Of a DNA stretch of 64,000 nucleotides, positions 1 through 8,938 are shown piece by piece. The position numbers were made by a program, and so were the translations under genes. How positions within the stretch are numbered: position 1 is the stretch's first letter; each line of letters begins with the position of its first letter. The notes beneath the pieces were generated by a model. It ran no database searches and was not told where the DNA came from. It was given only the letters and a program-made list of their open reading frames with translations. This stretch comes from Salinimicrobium sp963739625 (lineage in GTDB: Bacteria; Bacteroidota; Bacteroidia; Flavobacteriales; Flavobacteriaceae): positions 20,852 to 84,851 of the forward strand of contig CAVUAU010000013.1 in the NCBI GenBank assembly GCA_963739625.1. Direction: 5' to 3'.

Positions 1-251
1 CCTGTGAGATTACACCAAATAAGGAAATCACAGCCAGTTTCTTTCCAGACAAATCTTATGTGCTCAAGATTAGAGGCGCAGGATTTCTAAGGAACCAGGT
101 AAGATTAATGATGGGAAGCCTGGTGCTCCTGGGAAGGGGAGAACTGTCACTTGAAGAGCTTGAAAAAAGCCTTTTTCCGGAAGTTACCATGCCTATGAAC
201 TACATTGCTCCCGGCAGCGGGCTCATTCTTAATAAGATCGATTTTTTCTAA
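1..251 (+). CDS. truA: tRNA pseudouridine synthase A, C-terminal part
   Basis: The reading frame is open from the left edge (first whole codon at base 3) to a stop at 251, so only the last 82 or so residues are present and the start lies outside the window. The family makes pseudouridine at positions 38-40 of the tRNA anticodon arm. The visible motif GAGFLRNQVRLMMGSL matches the conserved C-terminal strand-helix of TruA (G-x-x-FLxxxVRxxxG). The gene ends 9 bases before the convergent recQ stop. The family call is fairly safe; the catalytic Asp is not in view. Confidence 0.85.
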   Translation, partial: CEITPNKEITASFFPDKSYVLKIRGAGFLRNQVRLMMGSLVLLGRGELSLEELEKSLFPEVTMPMNYIAPGSGLILNKIDFF

Positions 252-260
252 ACCAAAACT

Positions 261-2369
261 TTAGGCACCTTCTTCCTTTTGAAGAATACTCAGCGCCAGC
301 CTAATACTGCCATAGTCAATAGCCTCTTCAAAATGTTCAAAATAGGTCTTTAATGCGCCGGGATTTTCAAGTTCCTTTTTTGCTTTTTTCACCGCCTGTA
401 AATCTGTTGCTGAAATATACTGGTGCAGATCAATCTCTTTCCCCGTCTCGTAAAGTTTCGCGAGGTGTGAAAATACCGTCGGCAGGGCCAGATTTCTTTT
501 TTTAGAAATCTCCTCAGGACTCAGTCCTTCCCGGTACAGCTCATAAGTGAGCTGGTAAGTATTGCCTTTTTTTCTGCTCTTTTTTTCCCGTTTCTCTTTA
601 CTGAAGCTAATGATCTCTTTGATGAACCTGTAACCATAGTTCTGCATTTTTTGACGGCCCACGCCATTGATCTGCATAAATTCTTCATCGGTAATTGGCC
701 GTTCCTTTTCCATTTCTTTCAGGGTGGCATCGTTGAAAATGAGATAGGCAGGGATACCTTCTTCCTGGGCTAGTTCAAGCCGCAGCTTTCTTAACCTCTC
801 AAAAAGGGTATTTTGCGGTTGCTTTTCTGCACTTTCAGCAGCCTTTTTCAGATCTCTTTTTACAATATGCGCCAGTTCCACCTTTTGACCTTCAAAAAGC
901 ACATTTCGCGCCAGCATACTCAACTTTAGTTTATTCTTGTCGTGAAAAGCGATCTCGACAAATCCCTGGTTGATGAGCTGAATAAGGTACTGCTGCCAGT
1001 CTCTCCAGGAAACATCGTGGGCGATCCCAAAGGTCTTGAGGTGTTGGTAACCTTTTTCTATAATGTAAGAATTCTGCGCACCCCGCAGCACATCGATCAC
1101 ACTCGAAATAGGTTCTTCCTCCTTTAGCCGGGCAATGGCCGAAAAGGCCTTTTGGGCAAGTACAGTTCCATCAAAAAATTCCGGCGGATTTTTACACACG
1201 TCGCAATTGCCACAGTTTTCGGGAAGTATCTCTCCAAAGTAGCTTAAAAGCAGCTTTCTGCGGCAGCTCAATGCTTCGGAATATTGCTTCATTCGTTCAA
1301 GCTTAGCAAGCTGTACTTCGGCATTACCCGAATTTTCAGCAAACTTTTGAAGCTGCACCACATCTGCATAGCTGTGAAAGAGCAGGGTAGAAGAGGGCAA
1401 ACCGTCACGCCCGGCGCGACCAATCTCCTGGTAATAACCTTCAAGGTTCTTAGGCAGGTTGTAGTGTATCACCCATCGCACATTAGATTTGTCTATTCCC
1501 ATTCCAAAGGCGATGGTGGCACAAATGATCTGTATCTTATCATTGATGAAGCCCTCCTGGATCCTGTCGCGTTCGTCATGAGAGAGTCCAGCATGATAGG
1601 CTTCAGCAGAAAAACCTTTTTGCTGAAGCTTTTGAGCGAGTTCTTCGGTACTTTTTCGGCTTAGGCAGTACACAATACCGCTCTCTTTGGTTCGTGACTT
1701 GAGGAAAGCAGAGATCTGCTCAAATTTTTTATTACCCGGTCGTACCTCCAGGCTCAGGTTCTTTCTGTCAAAAGAAGCGATGTGTTTTTTCGCCTTCGGA
1801 ATGTTGAGCTGGTCGCAAATATCTTTTCGTGTAGCTTTATCGGCAGTAGCAGTAAGAGCAATGACGGGAGTCGCGGGGTATCGCTTCTTAAGGTAACCCA
1901 GTTGGGTGTATGCCGGCCTGAAGTCATGACCCCAGCTAGAAATACAATGGGCTTCATCAATAGCGATAAGGCTAATGTTTCCCGAAGAAAAAACAGCATC
2001 TATATACTGCAGGCTTTCGGGGGCTACGTAAAGCAACTTTAGTTCACTGCGGCTAATTTTACTAAAGATCTCCTGTTGCTCCTTTTCATTTTGACTGCTG
2101 TTGAGGAAGGCTGCAGGAATTCCATTAGCCTGTAAACCATCAACCTGGTCTTTCATAAGGGCAATCAACGGGGAGATAACAAGGGTGATTCCCGGTAGCA
2201 ACAGCGCCGGAAGCTGAAAACAAATTGATTTTCCACCACCGGTGGGCATGATCACCAGGTTATCATTCCCTTCAAAAATGGAATCTATCACCTTCTTTTG
2301 TAACGGCCGGAAACTGTCATATCCAAAATATTCCTTGAGAGTGCCTAAAACTTGTGATTCTTCCATCAT
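261..2369 (-). CDS. recQ: ATP-dependent DNA helicase RecQ
   Basis: Superfamily 2 3'-5' DNA helicase for recombination and fork repair, 702 aa. Visible in order: Walker A TGGGKS at about residues 43-48, DEAH box at 138-141 within AIDEAHCISSWGHDFRP, helicase motif VI in HYNLPKNLEGYYQEIGRAGRDG, a four-cysteine zinc-binding region (CRRKLLLSYFGE then CGNCDVC), a winged-helix RQC domain, and an HRDC domain (ITDEEFMQINGVGRQKMQNYG). After HRDC comes an extra segment of about 100 residues with a helix-turn-helix-like stretch (LSPEEISKKRNLALPTVFSHL), which is common in Bacteroidota RecQ proteins but absent from E. coli RecQ. It starts with two adjacent Met codons, so the start is uncertain by one residue. 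It is divergent from corA. Confidence 0.95.
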   Translation of the reverse strand: MMEESQVLGTLKEYFGYDSFRPLQKKVIDSIFEGNDNLVIMPTGGGKSICFQLPALLLPGITLVISPLIALMKDQVDGLQANGIPAAFLNSSQNEKEQQEIFSKISRSELKLLYVAPESLQYIDAVFSSGNISLIAIDEAHCISSWGHDFRPAYTQLGYLKKRYPATPVIALTATADKATRKDICDQLNIPKAKKHIASFDRKNLSLEVRPGNKKFEQISAFLKSRTKESGIVYCLSRKSTEELAQKLQQKGFSAEAYHAGLSHDERDRIQEGFINDKIQIICATIAFGMGIDKSNVRWVIHYNLPKNLEGYYQEIGRAGRDGLPSSTLLFHSYADVVQLQKFAENSGNAEVQLAKLERMKQYSEALSCRRKLLLSYFGEILPENCGNCDVCKNPPEFFDGTVLAQKAFSAIARLKEEEPISSVIDVLRGAQNSYIIEKGYQHLKTFGIAHDVSWRDWQQYLIQLINQGFVEIAFHDKNKLKLSMLARNVLFEGQKVELAHIVKRDLKKAAESAEKQPQNTLFERLRKLRLELAQEEGIPAYLIFNDATLKEMEKERPITDEEFMQINGVGRQKMQNYGYRFIKEIISFSKEKREKKSRKKGNTYQLTYELYREGLSPEEISKKRNLALPTVFSHLAKLYETGKEIDLHQYISATDLQAVKKAKKELENPGALKTYFEHFEEAIDYGSIRLALSILQKEEGA

Positions 2370-2508
2370 GTTGCAAAGAAAATCAAAGCTGAAGCAGGAA
2401 ACAATCTTCAGGAATAAATTAACATGAACAGCAGACCAGGCGGTGCAGAATCAATTTTTCTGCGGAACTTTGCCTGAAACCACCTATTTTTAAAGAAATT
2501 TCCCATCC

Positions 2509-3591
2509 ATGTCAAAACGAAAGAGATATCTTCTTAAAAGACCAAAATCCACAAAAGCCCTGCATCAGGCACCTGGAACGGTGACCTATGTAGGTCGTAA
2601 GGAAAAAGCTGAGACCTTTCTCGAGGTGATCGACTATAATGCGCATGCTTTTGAGAGATATAACTCCAGCAATCCCGAGGACGCCTTTAAGTTTGATAAA
2701 GAAGATATGATCACCTGGATCAATCTCGATGGGTTGAGCAATACAGATGAGATTGAAAAAGTTGGAAAATACTACGACCTGCACCCTCTAATCATTGAGG
2801 ATATCGTCAACACCAACCAAAGGCCCAAGATTGACGAGTACAAAGATTACTATTTTATAGTGGCTAAAATGCTGTATTATAGAGAGGACGGCAGGCTCGA
2901 GAATGAGCATATAAGCTTTGTCCTGGGACGCAATTATGTATTGAGCTTCCAGGAAGCGGGAGGTGATGTTTTTGACGGGGTGAGGGAACGGCTGGAAAAA
3001 GCCAAGGGCCGCATAAGGAGCAGAAGCGCAGATTATCTGGTCTTTGCTCTTCTGGATGCTATAGTTGACAACTACTTTGTGGTCATAGAAGAGATGAGCG
3101 ATAAGATTGAGAGTCTTGAAGAGCAACTTTTTGATTCGGTACCACATGACGATACGACCTTTGAGATCCAGGAATTAAAAAGGACCATGCTGCGAATTAG
3201 GCGCGCGGTCTTTCCATTGAGGGAAGTTGTAAGCCGAATGGAAAAACTCGACAGCGGCATCATTAACGAACAGACCCTTAATTACATTCGCGATCTTTAC
3301 GATCACCTTAACCAGGTGTCAGAGAACATTGAAATTTACCGGGAAATGACCTGGGGCTTAATGGATATGTACCTAACCACGATTAGTAACAGAATGAATG
3401 AGGTGATGAAAGTACTTACCATCATGGCTTCCATTTTTATTCCTCTAACCTTTCTCGCCGGTATCTACGGGATGAACTTCAAGTATATGCCAGAGCTCGA
3501 CTGGAAATACAGCTATCCTGTCCTGCTGTTCATTATGCTGCTACTCCTTGTGGGAATGCTTTACTACTTCAAACGGAAACGCTGGCTTTAG
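2509..3591 (+). CDS. corA: Magnesium/cobalt transporter CorA
   Basis: Pentameric inner-membrane divalent cation channel, 360 aa, the usual CorA length. The N-terminal two thirds is the soluble cytoplasmic funnel (conserved ITWINLDGL region, then a long helix ending in MKVLTIMASIFIPLTFLAGIYGMNF). Two transmembrane helices close the protein, and the selectivity-filter signature YGMNFKYMPELDW follows TM1 exactly as expected. The C-terminus is basic (FKRKRW), typical of the family. Its last 23 bases overlap the end of the convergent hemerythrin-like gene, so the two mRNAs are complementary at their 3' ends. Confidence 0.96.
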   Translation: MSKRKRYLLKRPKSTKALHQAPGTVTYVGRKEKAETFLEVIDYNAHAFERYNSSNPEDAFKFDKEDMITWINLDGLSNTDEIEKVGKYYDLHPLIIEDIVNTNQRPKIDEYKDYYFIVAKMLYYREDGRLENEHISFVLGRNYVLSFQEAGGDVFDGVRERLEKAKGRIRSRSADYLVFALLDAIVDNYFVVIEEMSDKIESLEEQLFDSVPHDDTTFEIQELKRTMLRIRRAVFPLREVVSRMEKLDSGIINEQTLNYIRDLYDHLNQVSENIEIYREMTWGLMDMYLTTISNRMNEVMKVLTIMASIFIPLTFLAGIYGMNFKYMPELDWKYSYPVLLFIMLLLLVGMLYYFKRKRWL

Positions 3592-4057
3592 TTTTGATCC
3601 AGAATTTATCATGCCACTGGTCTGGATCGGGTGTGGTGATCTCATCCTCTTTATTCTTAAGATTATCGAGTTGTTCACAGGAAGCTTCGACCTGAAGTTC
3701 TGTAAACAGCACCCGTTCCTCAAATCTTATGTGAGCATCAAGTTCTTTTTCAATTTCATCAAGAGCGCGATCTACAAAGGTGGTAGTGGTAAAAAGATGT
3801 TCCAACCTTATGTGTTCATTTTTGGCCTTTTTCACCAGTGGATGATCGTCTCCCAATAAACTAAAGATCTCTTCCTCCTCAAATTTAAAGTGGGGCTTAA
3901 GCTGAGTTTCAAAAAAGAAATCTGTATAAGCTTTTATTCTGTCGGTCGTGATCTTGTTTTTGCGAGCCGCTCTTATCTTCCAGCACAAGAGCAACCCGTG
4001 ATGATGATCTTTACTTAGCGGCTTTAGAGCCTCATGTCTCTTCAAGGGTTGTTTCAT
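3569..4057 (-). CDS. Hemerythrin-like HHE cation-binding domain protein
   Basis: A 162-aa all-helical protein with spaced His/Glu ligands of the hemerythrin HHE fold: SKDHHHGLLLCWKIR near the N-terminus, HFKFEEEEIFSLL in the second helix, NEHIRLEHL in the third and HIRFEERVLF in the fourth. Such proteins bind a non-haem di-iron centre and are linked to oxygen, nitric oxide or iron handling; the ligand here cannot be read from sequence. It is single-domain and cytoplasmic, with no signal peptide. It overlaps the 3' end of corA by 23 bases. A possible promoter -10-type element (TATTTTTG on the minus strand, 4082-4089) lies 25 bases upstream, but I see no well-spaced TTG. Confidence 0.85.
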   Translation of the reverse strand: MKQPLKRHEALKPLSKDHHHGLLLCWKIRAARKNKITTDRIKAYTDFFFETQLKPHFKFEEEEIFSLLGDDHPLVKKAKNEHIRLEHLFTTTTFVDRALDEIEKELDAHIRFEERVLFTELQVEASCEQLDNLKNKEDEITTPDPDQWHDKFWIKTKASVSV

Positions 4058-4365
4058 GATTATGGGATTTTAATTTTTTTTCAAAAATAAGTACAAGAGA
4101 GCCAACTTGTTATGATACTGGTCATGTTGTCCCGGATATGGTTTTACAAAGAGTAAATTTTATCTTTTTTTTAATATCCAAAGTTCCTAAAATCCTATAA
4201 AGCTTTATAAATTAGAGAAAACCGGACTCAAAAAAGGCTTTTTTTGTGATGATTTTCTACTGCTGAAGCTCTGCAGGAAATTCGACCGGCGGCTAAAGGT
4301 AGAATCCCTTTGAGCACTATCAAAAATGGCCTTTTTGAGACTAAAGAAGTTCAAAAAATCTCTTT
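4058..4365. other. Intergenic gap with AT-rich palindromes
   Basis: A 308-base gap between the divergent hemerythrin-like and GH13 genes. It holds two short palindromic stretches, ACTCAAAAAAGGCTTTTTTT (from 4226) and TCAAAAATGGCCTTTTTGA (from 4320). They resemble the short A-run/T-run palindromes at several other gene borders in this window. No ORF or RNA gene was recognised. A promoter for the GH13 gene must lie here, but no full TTG-N19/20-TAnnTTTG pair was found. Confidence 0.4.
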
Positions 4366-5970
4366 ATGGATGAACCCAAAGATTATTTATGGTGGCAAAA
4401 AGATATCATTTATCAGGTATATCCCAGGTCATTTAAAGACAGTAATGGGGATGGTACGGGTGATCTCCAGGGCATCATTGATAAGCTTGACTACTTAAAA
4501 GAGCTGGGAGTTAAAGGCATCTGGATCTCTCCTTTTTATCCTTCTCCCATGGCCGACAACGGGTATGACGTAAGCAATTATACAGGAATTGATCCCATGT
4601 TTGGTTCAATGGAAGATTTTGACCGCCTCGTGAAAGAAATTCATGACCGCGGCTTAAAAATTATTTTGGATTTTGTGCCTAACCATTCTTCAGATGAACA
4701 CCCATGGTTCAGGGAATCCCGTGAATCTAAGAATAATCCGAAGCGGGACTGGTATATCTGGAAAGATCCCGGGCCAGATGGTGGTGAACCTAACAACTGG
4801 CTCAGTGAATTTGGTGGTCCCGCCTGGACTTATGATGAAAAGACAGGTCAATATTATCTGCATACATATTTGGATAAACAACCCGATCTCAACTGGCGCA
4901 ATAAAGAGGTGCAGGAAACCATGTTAAACTGTATGCGGTTTTGGCTCGACAAAGGTATTGACGGCTTTAGAGTTGATGTAATGTGGCAAATGCTGAAGGA
5001 TAAACAGTTTAGAAACAATCCTGTAAACCCCGATTTTACAGAAAATATGTCGCCGTATGATCGCTTACTTCCAGTCTATTCTTCAGATCAACCCGAGGTG
5101 CACGAGGTGGTAAGCATGATGCGAAACTTAATGGACCAGTATGAAGAAACCGTTTTAATAGGAGAGATCTACCTGCCGGTCAATGAGCTGGTTACCTACT
5201 ACGGAAAAGACAATGAAGGAGCGCACCTGCCCTTTAATTTTCAGTTGATAGAACTCCCCTGGAATGCCCGTAAAATTGATGCAGCGATAAGCGAATATGA
5301 AGCTTCTTTACCTACCGGCGGCTGGCCAAACTGGGTGCTGGGCAACCACGACAAATCGAGGATCGCAAGCCGGGTGGGAGCAGAACAGGCCAGGATCGCG
5401 GCAATTTTGCTGTTAACACTCCGTGGTACACCTACCATGTACTACGGCGACGAACTTGGTATGCACGATGTTGCTATTCCTCCTGAAAAAGTACAGGATC
5501 CACGGGAAAAAAATGTTCCCGGTAAAGGTTTAGGACGGGATCCTCAAAGAACTCCCATGCAGTGGAACCCATCTCAAAATGCTGGATTTTCGGCGGGTAA
5601 TCCCTGGTTGCCGGTAATGGATAGCTATAAAAAGGTCAATGTAGAGGAGGAGGCCAAAGAGAAAAAAAGCATGCTGAACTTTTACAGGCAGCTTATTAAG
5701 TTACGCGCGCAGGAACCGGCCTTGCATACCGGCGATTTTTTTCCCGTACCCGCCACAGGAAATGTTTTGAGTTACAGGCGCAGCAGCCCCAACAAAAATT
5801 TTCTTATCGTTCTAAATCTTGGAGGTTCCCGTGAAAGAGCAGCCCCGGGAATTTCAGAAGGAAAAGGGATCATTAGGTTTGCTACGAACCCTGAAGCGGT
5901 GAACAAAACTCTGGAAGGGGAGATCGAACTGGAACCAAATCAGGGATTCGTTATAGAACTCATCGAATAA
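4366..5970 (+). CDS. GH13 alpha-glucosidase / alpha-amylase family protein
   Basis: Cytoplasmic glycoside hydrolase of family 13, 534 aa, with no signal peptide. It likely cleaves alpha-1,4 or alpha-1,6 glucosidic bonds in maltose-type oligosaccharides or acts as a transglucosidase. All four GH13 signature regions are visible: region I DFVPNHSS (about 102-109), region II GFRVDVMW with nucleophile D204, region III IGEIY with acid/base E267, region IV GNHDKSR with D329. The QVYPRSFKDSNGDGTGDLQG opening is typical of oligo-1,6-glucosidase and alpha-glucosidase subfamilies. Substrate cannot be fixed from sequence; trehalose- or sucrose-active relatives are alternatives. It is followed after 20 bases by the sensory rhodopsin transducer-like gene on the same strand, so co-transcription is likely. 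Confidence 0.93.
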   Translation: MDEPKDYLWWQKDIIYQVYPRSFKDSNGDGTGDLQGIIDKLDYLKELGVKGIWISPFYPSPMADNGYDVSNYTGIDPMFGSMEDFDRLVKEIHDRGLKIILDFVPNHSSDEHPWFRESRESKNNPKRDWYIWKDPGPDGGEPNNWLSEFGGPAWTYDEKTGQYYLHTYLDKQPDLNWRNKEVQETMLNCMRFWLDKGIDGFRVDVMWQMLKDKQFRNNPVNPDFTENMSPYDRLLPVYSSDQPEVHEVVSMMRNLMDQYEETVLIGEIYLPVNELVTYYGKDNEGAHLPFNFQLIELPWNARKIDAAISEYEASLPTGGWPNWVLGNHDKSRIASRVGAEQARIAAILLLTLRGTPTMYYGDELGMHDVAIPPEKVQDPREKNVPGKGLGRDPQRTPMQWNPSQNAGFSAGNPWLPVMDSYKKVNVEEEAKEKKSMLNFYRQLIKLRAQEPALHTGDFFPVPATGNVLSYRRSSPNKNFLIVLNLGGSRERAAPGISEGKGIIRFATNPEAVNKTLEGEIELEPNQGFVIELIE

Positions 5971-5990
5971 ATAACTTAAAAAATACAGAT

Positions 5991-6362
5991 ATGAAAGCAT
6001 ATGGAAAACGAGTATGGGTGATCGCCGAAGGCTATATTCCCGAATACGGTACAGGTCCCGAGCCTGAATTTACCAGCCATGAAACTGCCTGTATCCTCAA
6101 TACTTCCGAAGAGAAAGCAGAGGTGGAGATCACCATCTTCTTCTCAGACCGTGACCCTGCAGGACCTTATAAAGTAACGGTGGAGCCACAACGGACAAAA
6201 CATTTAAGGTTCAATGAATTAAAAGATCCTGCACCCATTCCCAAAGGCACCGATTATTCCAGTGTCATCAAGTCTAATATTCCGGTTGTGGTACAGCATA
6301 CCCGACTGGATTCAAGGCAGGCAGCCAATGCTTTACTTACCACCATAGCTTATTCGGAATAG
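5991..6362 (+). CDS. Anabaena sensory rhodopsin transducer (ASRT) family protein
   Basis: A 123-aa soluble protein that matches the ASRT family almost end to end. Landmarks are WVIAEGYIPEYGTGPEPEF, FTSHETACILNTSEEKAEVE, the conserved ITIFFSDRDPAGPY, the basic RTKHLRFNEL, and the near-invariant PVVVQHTRLDSRQAANALL. In Anabaena the protein is a tetrameric beta-sandwich partner of a sensory rhodopsin. The wider superfamily has been proposed to bind small molecules, possibly sugars. There is no rhodopsin gene in this window. The neighbour is a GH13 alpha-glucosidase 20 bases upstream, which fits a sugar-sensing or sugar-binding role better than light signalling. Function is inferred; the family call is strong. 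Confidence 0.9.
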   Translation: MKAYGKRVWVIAEGYIPEYGTGPEPEFTSHETACILNTSEEKAEVEITIFFSDRDPAGPYKVTVEPQRTKHLRFNELKDPAPIPKGTDYSSVIKSNIPVVVQHTRLDSRQAANALLTTIAYSE

Positions 6363-6445
6363 ATCTCTAAAAAGTCATTTTTGAACCTAATTTTTTTCAC
6401 AGGATATTGGTTTTTGATTTATATTTAATTAAAAAACAACCGGTT

Positions 6446-6769
6446 ATGAATAAAATTAAAGAAGGTTTTCTATTTGGCTTTTTCTTGATGATGATGAGCT
6501 GCGGCAGTTCTCACAGCAATATGAAAGAAGGAGATGTAGTGAGAGCGGCCATTGATGCTCCCGATCGTTTTGAGGCAGCAACTGCTTTTAACGGTTCCTG
6601 TGTGAGCCCATTAATTGATCCTCGTGATAATACAGAGATCATTTTTGTGAGGTCTACAGCAGGCATGGCTGACTATCAGGTTCCTGTAGGAAAATATGGT
6701 GTAAAAAAAGGGGAACTGCTTCGGGCAAACTGCACAAATGGAGAGGTGATTGGGATCGTAAAAAGATAA
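6446..6769 (+). CDS. Small predicted lipoprotein, unknown function
   Basis: A 107-aa protein using the ATG at 6446 rather than an upstream GTG at 6407, because this start gives a clean signal peptide (KIKEGFLFGFFLMMMSCGSS) with a lipobox-like MMSC cysteine at residue 19. The mature part contains FEAATAFNGSCVSPLIDPRD, then a compact hydrophilic domain ending VGKYGVKKGELLRANCTNGE, which carries a second and third Cys. I do not recognise the domain. It follows the ASRT-like gene by 83 bases on the same strand and ends 13 bases before the convergent antiporter gene. The reading frame looks real (balanced codon use, signal peptide), but no role can be assigned. Confidence 0.65.
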   Translation: MNKIKEGFLFGFFLMMMSCGSSHSNMKEGDVVRAAIDAPDRFEAATAFNGSCVSPLIDPRDNTEIIFVRSTAGMADYQVPVGKYGVKKGELLRANCTNGEVIGIVKR

Positions 6770-6782
6770 TTCGAGATTCGGC

Positions 6783-8003
6783 TTATTCTTTTCGTCGGCT
6801 TTTGTAGTAGAGCTTTTGCAGGGGAACGCTTGATAACCCATGGACCACGGTAGAACTAAAGACCAGGAGGCTGGGGATGATCCATACCTGGTCAAAAGAA
6901 GTGTTTTCGTGAGAAACCGTGGCATAATAAAGCGCTGCCACCCCTATTGGGCCGAACCATCCCATAATGAGAATCTGGCCGGGTTTTCCTCTAAATTTCG
7001 GCAGGAATCGCATGAGGATCAGCAAACCCGGAATTCTTCTAAAAAGTAGTATCAACGTAACGATGGCCACCGCTGTCCATCCAAGATCTTGCCATTCCTG
7101 CCATGGAAGCATCAATCCCAGCAGGAAGAAAACCGGAATGGTAAAGATCCTGGCCATCGAATCCTGCACCTCTTTTTCTTTTAAAGCTTCGTTTTCGGTT
7201 ATGTGATGAGCAAAAGCAAGGCCGCCTATAAACACACCAATTATCCCATTCATCCCTAAATAATCAAGCCCTGCCAGGAGAAACAGAGAGAGCGCCAGGG
7301 AGAAAGGAAGCATTGAAGTGGTTTTCATCAAGTCGGCCTTGTACGCCCGGTTAAGCAAATATCCGGAAAGGTAACCCACGACAAAACCAACGATAGCACA
7401 AAGTATGGTTTCATATAAAATTGCCCCTACAACCCATTCTTCAGTAATAGATTGACCGGTCAGCAGGAAAGTGGCCAACAGTACAAAGGGATACGCCAGC
7501 CCATCATTTGCACCGGCCTCGAAGGACAGATTATTACGCAATGAAGAGGGAAGGTACTTTTTGGCCTTTTTACCGGTTATTATTGTAGCGGCCACTACAG
7601 GGTCTGTAGGTGTTATAATCGCACCAATCAACAGACTTTCTACCCAACCTGTCCCTAAGGCAAAATAAAAGATGAGGGCACTGCTTAACCACATGAACAG
7701 CATTCCGAAGAAAATAAGAATGGTTTGAGTAGTAAAGTTGTTTTTGAAAAATTTCCGCGGAATTCTCAATGCTGTTGCCATCAATGCCATAGCCATGGTG
7801 AACTCACAGGCAATTTTCAGGACTTCATGCTGATTTGAGGGGCCGCCGAGGGACACCAGGTTCAATACCTGGGGCCCCAGTACAATACCGGCGAGCATTG
7901 AAATTAAAGGCTCTGTGAGAAAAATATCCTCCAATAACTTTACTACCGCCCCCAGCAGCATAACCAGAAAGCTTACCAGCAAAACAATGAGCATAAAATC
8001 CAT
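6783..8003 (-). CDS. Cation:proton antiporter (CPA1/Na+/H+ exchanger type)
   Basis: Polytopic inner-membrane antiporter, 406 aa, about 11-12 hydrophobic segments. Family landmarks are the TPTDPVVAATIITG segment, followed by LSFEAGANDGLAYPFVLLA, which is the CPA1 pattern of a conserved Asp pair in the core. Unlike Kef-type CPA2 proteins it ends after the membrane domain with a short basic tail (LQKLYYKSRRKE) and has no RCK/TrkA-N regulatory domain. It starts 26 bases after the AstE-like gene, in line with the three genes upstream, so it appears to be the last gene of that operon. Transported ion (Na+ or K+) cannot be read from sequence. Its placement next to a glutathione synthase-like ligase recalls glutathione-gated Kef systems, but that is only an analogy. 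Confidence 0.9.
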   Translation of the reverse strand: MDFMLIVLLVSFLVMLLGAVVKLLEDIFLTEPLISMLAGIVLGPQVLNLVSLGGPSNQHEVLKIACEFTMAMALMATALRIPRKFFKNNFTTQTILIFFGMLFMWLSSALIFYFALGTGWVESLLIGAIITPTDPVVAATIITGKKAKKYLPSSLRNNLSFEAGANDGLAYPFVLLATFLLTGQSITEEWVVGAILYETILCAIVGFVVGYLSGYLLNRAYKADLMKTTSMLPFSLALSLFLLAGLDYLGMNGIIGVFIGGLAFAHHITENEALKEKEVQDSMARIFTIPVFFLLGLMLPWQEWQDLGWTAVAIVTLILLFRRIPGLLILMRFLPKFRGKPGQILIMGWFGPIGVAALYYATVSHENTSFDQVWIIPSLLVFSSTVVHGLSSVPLQKLYYKSRRKE

Positions 8004-8029
8004 ACAACAGAGGTTTCAAAAATGAGTTT

Positions 8030-8923
8030 TTACGACACCTCCTGGATCACAAAAAATCCGTCATTTCCCTGAGATTGGTATAATGGCATAAAAATGTAGG
8101 CGTCCCACTCACTTTTGAGTTCTTTCCCGTCGCTCGTTGCCAGCAGTTCTCCTTCTTTAATGGGTTGAAAATTCTTGTAACCCGGTTCCATTTTGAAGCT
8201 TTCTCCTTTTTTGATCTCATGCCTGTAAATGATCTCAAAGGTCTTTTGTTCGGGAGCATTTTTTTCTGTAAAACGAGTTACACATTCAGGGTAGCAGCTT
8301 ATCTTTTCAAGATCAAGCCCACATGCTTCTTTAAGTGCCAGCCAGATCATGCCTTCATGGTTCTCGACAGATTCCGGGCTGGTGTGCTGCCCGGCTTCAA
8401 AAACAAAACCTGTAAGCCCGGTCCTGCTCAGGTAGTGATCTATGGCGCCATAAACAATGTCGCTAAATCCCCGAACAATGTAAGTGGGAAATTTATGTGC
8501 CCAGCTGTCATTGTCATGGACATCCTGCACAGAAATATAGGGCGCACTCGCCGAAGAGGTGGTGTGGCAGTCTAGAAAATAGCGTTTGGTGAAATTCTTT
8601 TCGGGATATTTTTCGAGCACTTCAATGATCTCGTGCATTTCCCGCTGCTCCTGAGTCTCAGGATCTGAGTTGTTGACGTTATCTTCTGTCCAGGTCCTGT
8701 TGAGATCTTCATCTATGAACCGCTGGTCTTTTTTTAAAGCTGCAGTATTTCCTTTAACGCCAATGATCCTTCCGTTTATCCCGGGCTTTGTCTTTTCAAG
8801 TTCTTCAAAGACTTTTTTTAAGGCTTTGACCCCGCTGGGTTCATTCCCATGAACCCCACCTGTTACAAACAAGAGCGGCCCTTTTTTATTACTACTGTAG
8901 TCTCCTATTATTCTATCGTTCAT
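8030..8923 (-). CDS. AstE/AspA-type zinc hydrolase (succinylglutamate desuccinylase/aspartoacylase family)
   Basis: Cytoplasmic M14-like zinc hydrolase, 297 aa. Zinc ligands are visible in order: H25 and E28 in GGVHGNEPSG, then the substrate-binding DLNR at 73-76, and H120 in FLDCHTTSS. The catalytic Glu is probably in FVFEAGQHTSP. Family members remove acyl groups from N-acyl amino acids or cleave a C-terminal residue from peptides. Its true substrate is unknown; there are no arginine-catabolism (ast) genes around it. Instead it lies 15 bases after an ATP-grasp ligase and a DUF1704 peptidase, so an amide bond made by one enzyme and cut by another is a reasonable inference. A Met-Asn-Asp start is preceded by an AT-rich leader and no alternative start is needed. 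Confidence 0.88.
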   Translation of the reverse strand: MNDRIIGDYSSNKKGPLLFVTGGVHGNEPSGVKALKKVFEELEKTKPGINGRIIGVKGNTAALKKDQRFIDEDLNRTWTEDNVNNSDPETQEQREMHEIIEVLEKYPEKNFTKRYFLDCHTTSSASAPYISVQDVHDNDSWAHKFPTYIVRGFSDIVYGAIDHYLSRTGLTGFVFEAGQHTSPESVENHEGMIWLALKEACGLDLEKISCYPECVTRFTEKNAPEQKTFEIIYRHEIKKGESFKMEPGYKNFQPIKEGELLATSDGKELKSEWDAYIFMPLYQSQGNDGFFVIQEVS

Positions 8924-8938
8924 ATCGTCTTATTATTT

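Noticed and set aside
5991..6362. Light-sensing operon with a rhodopsin
   Set aside because: No seven-helix rhodopsin gene with the retinal-binding Lys pattern was found in the window.
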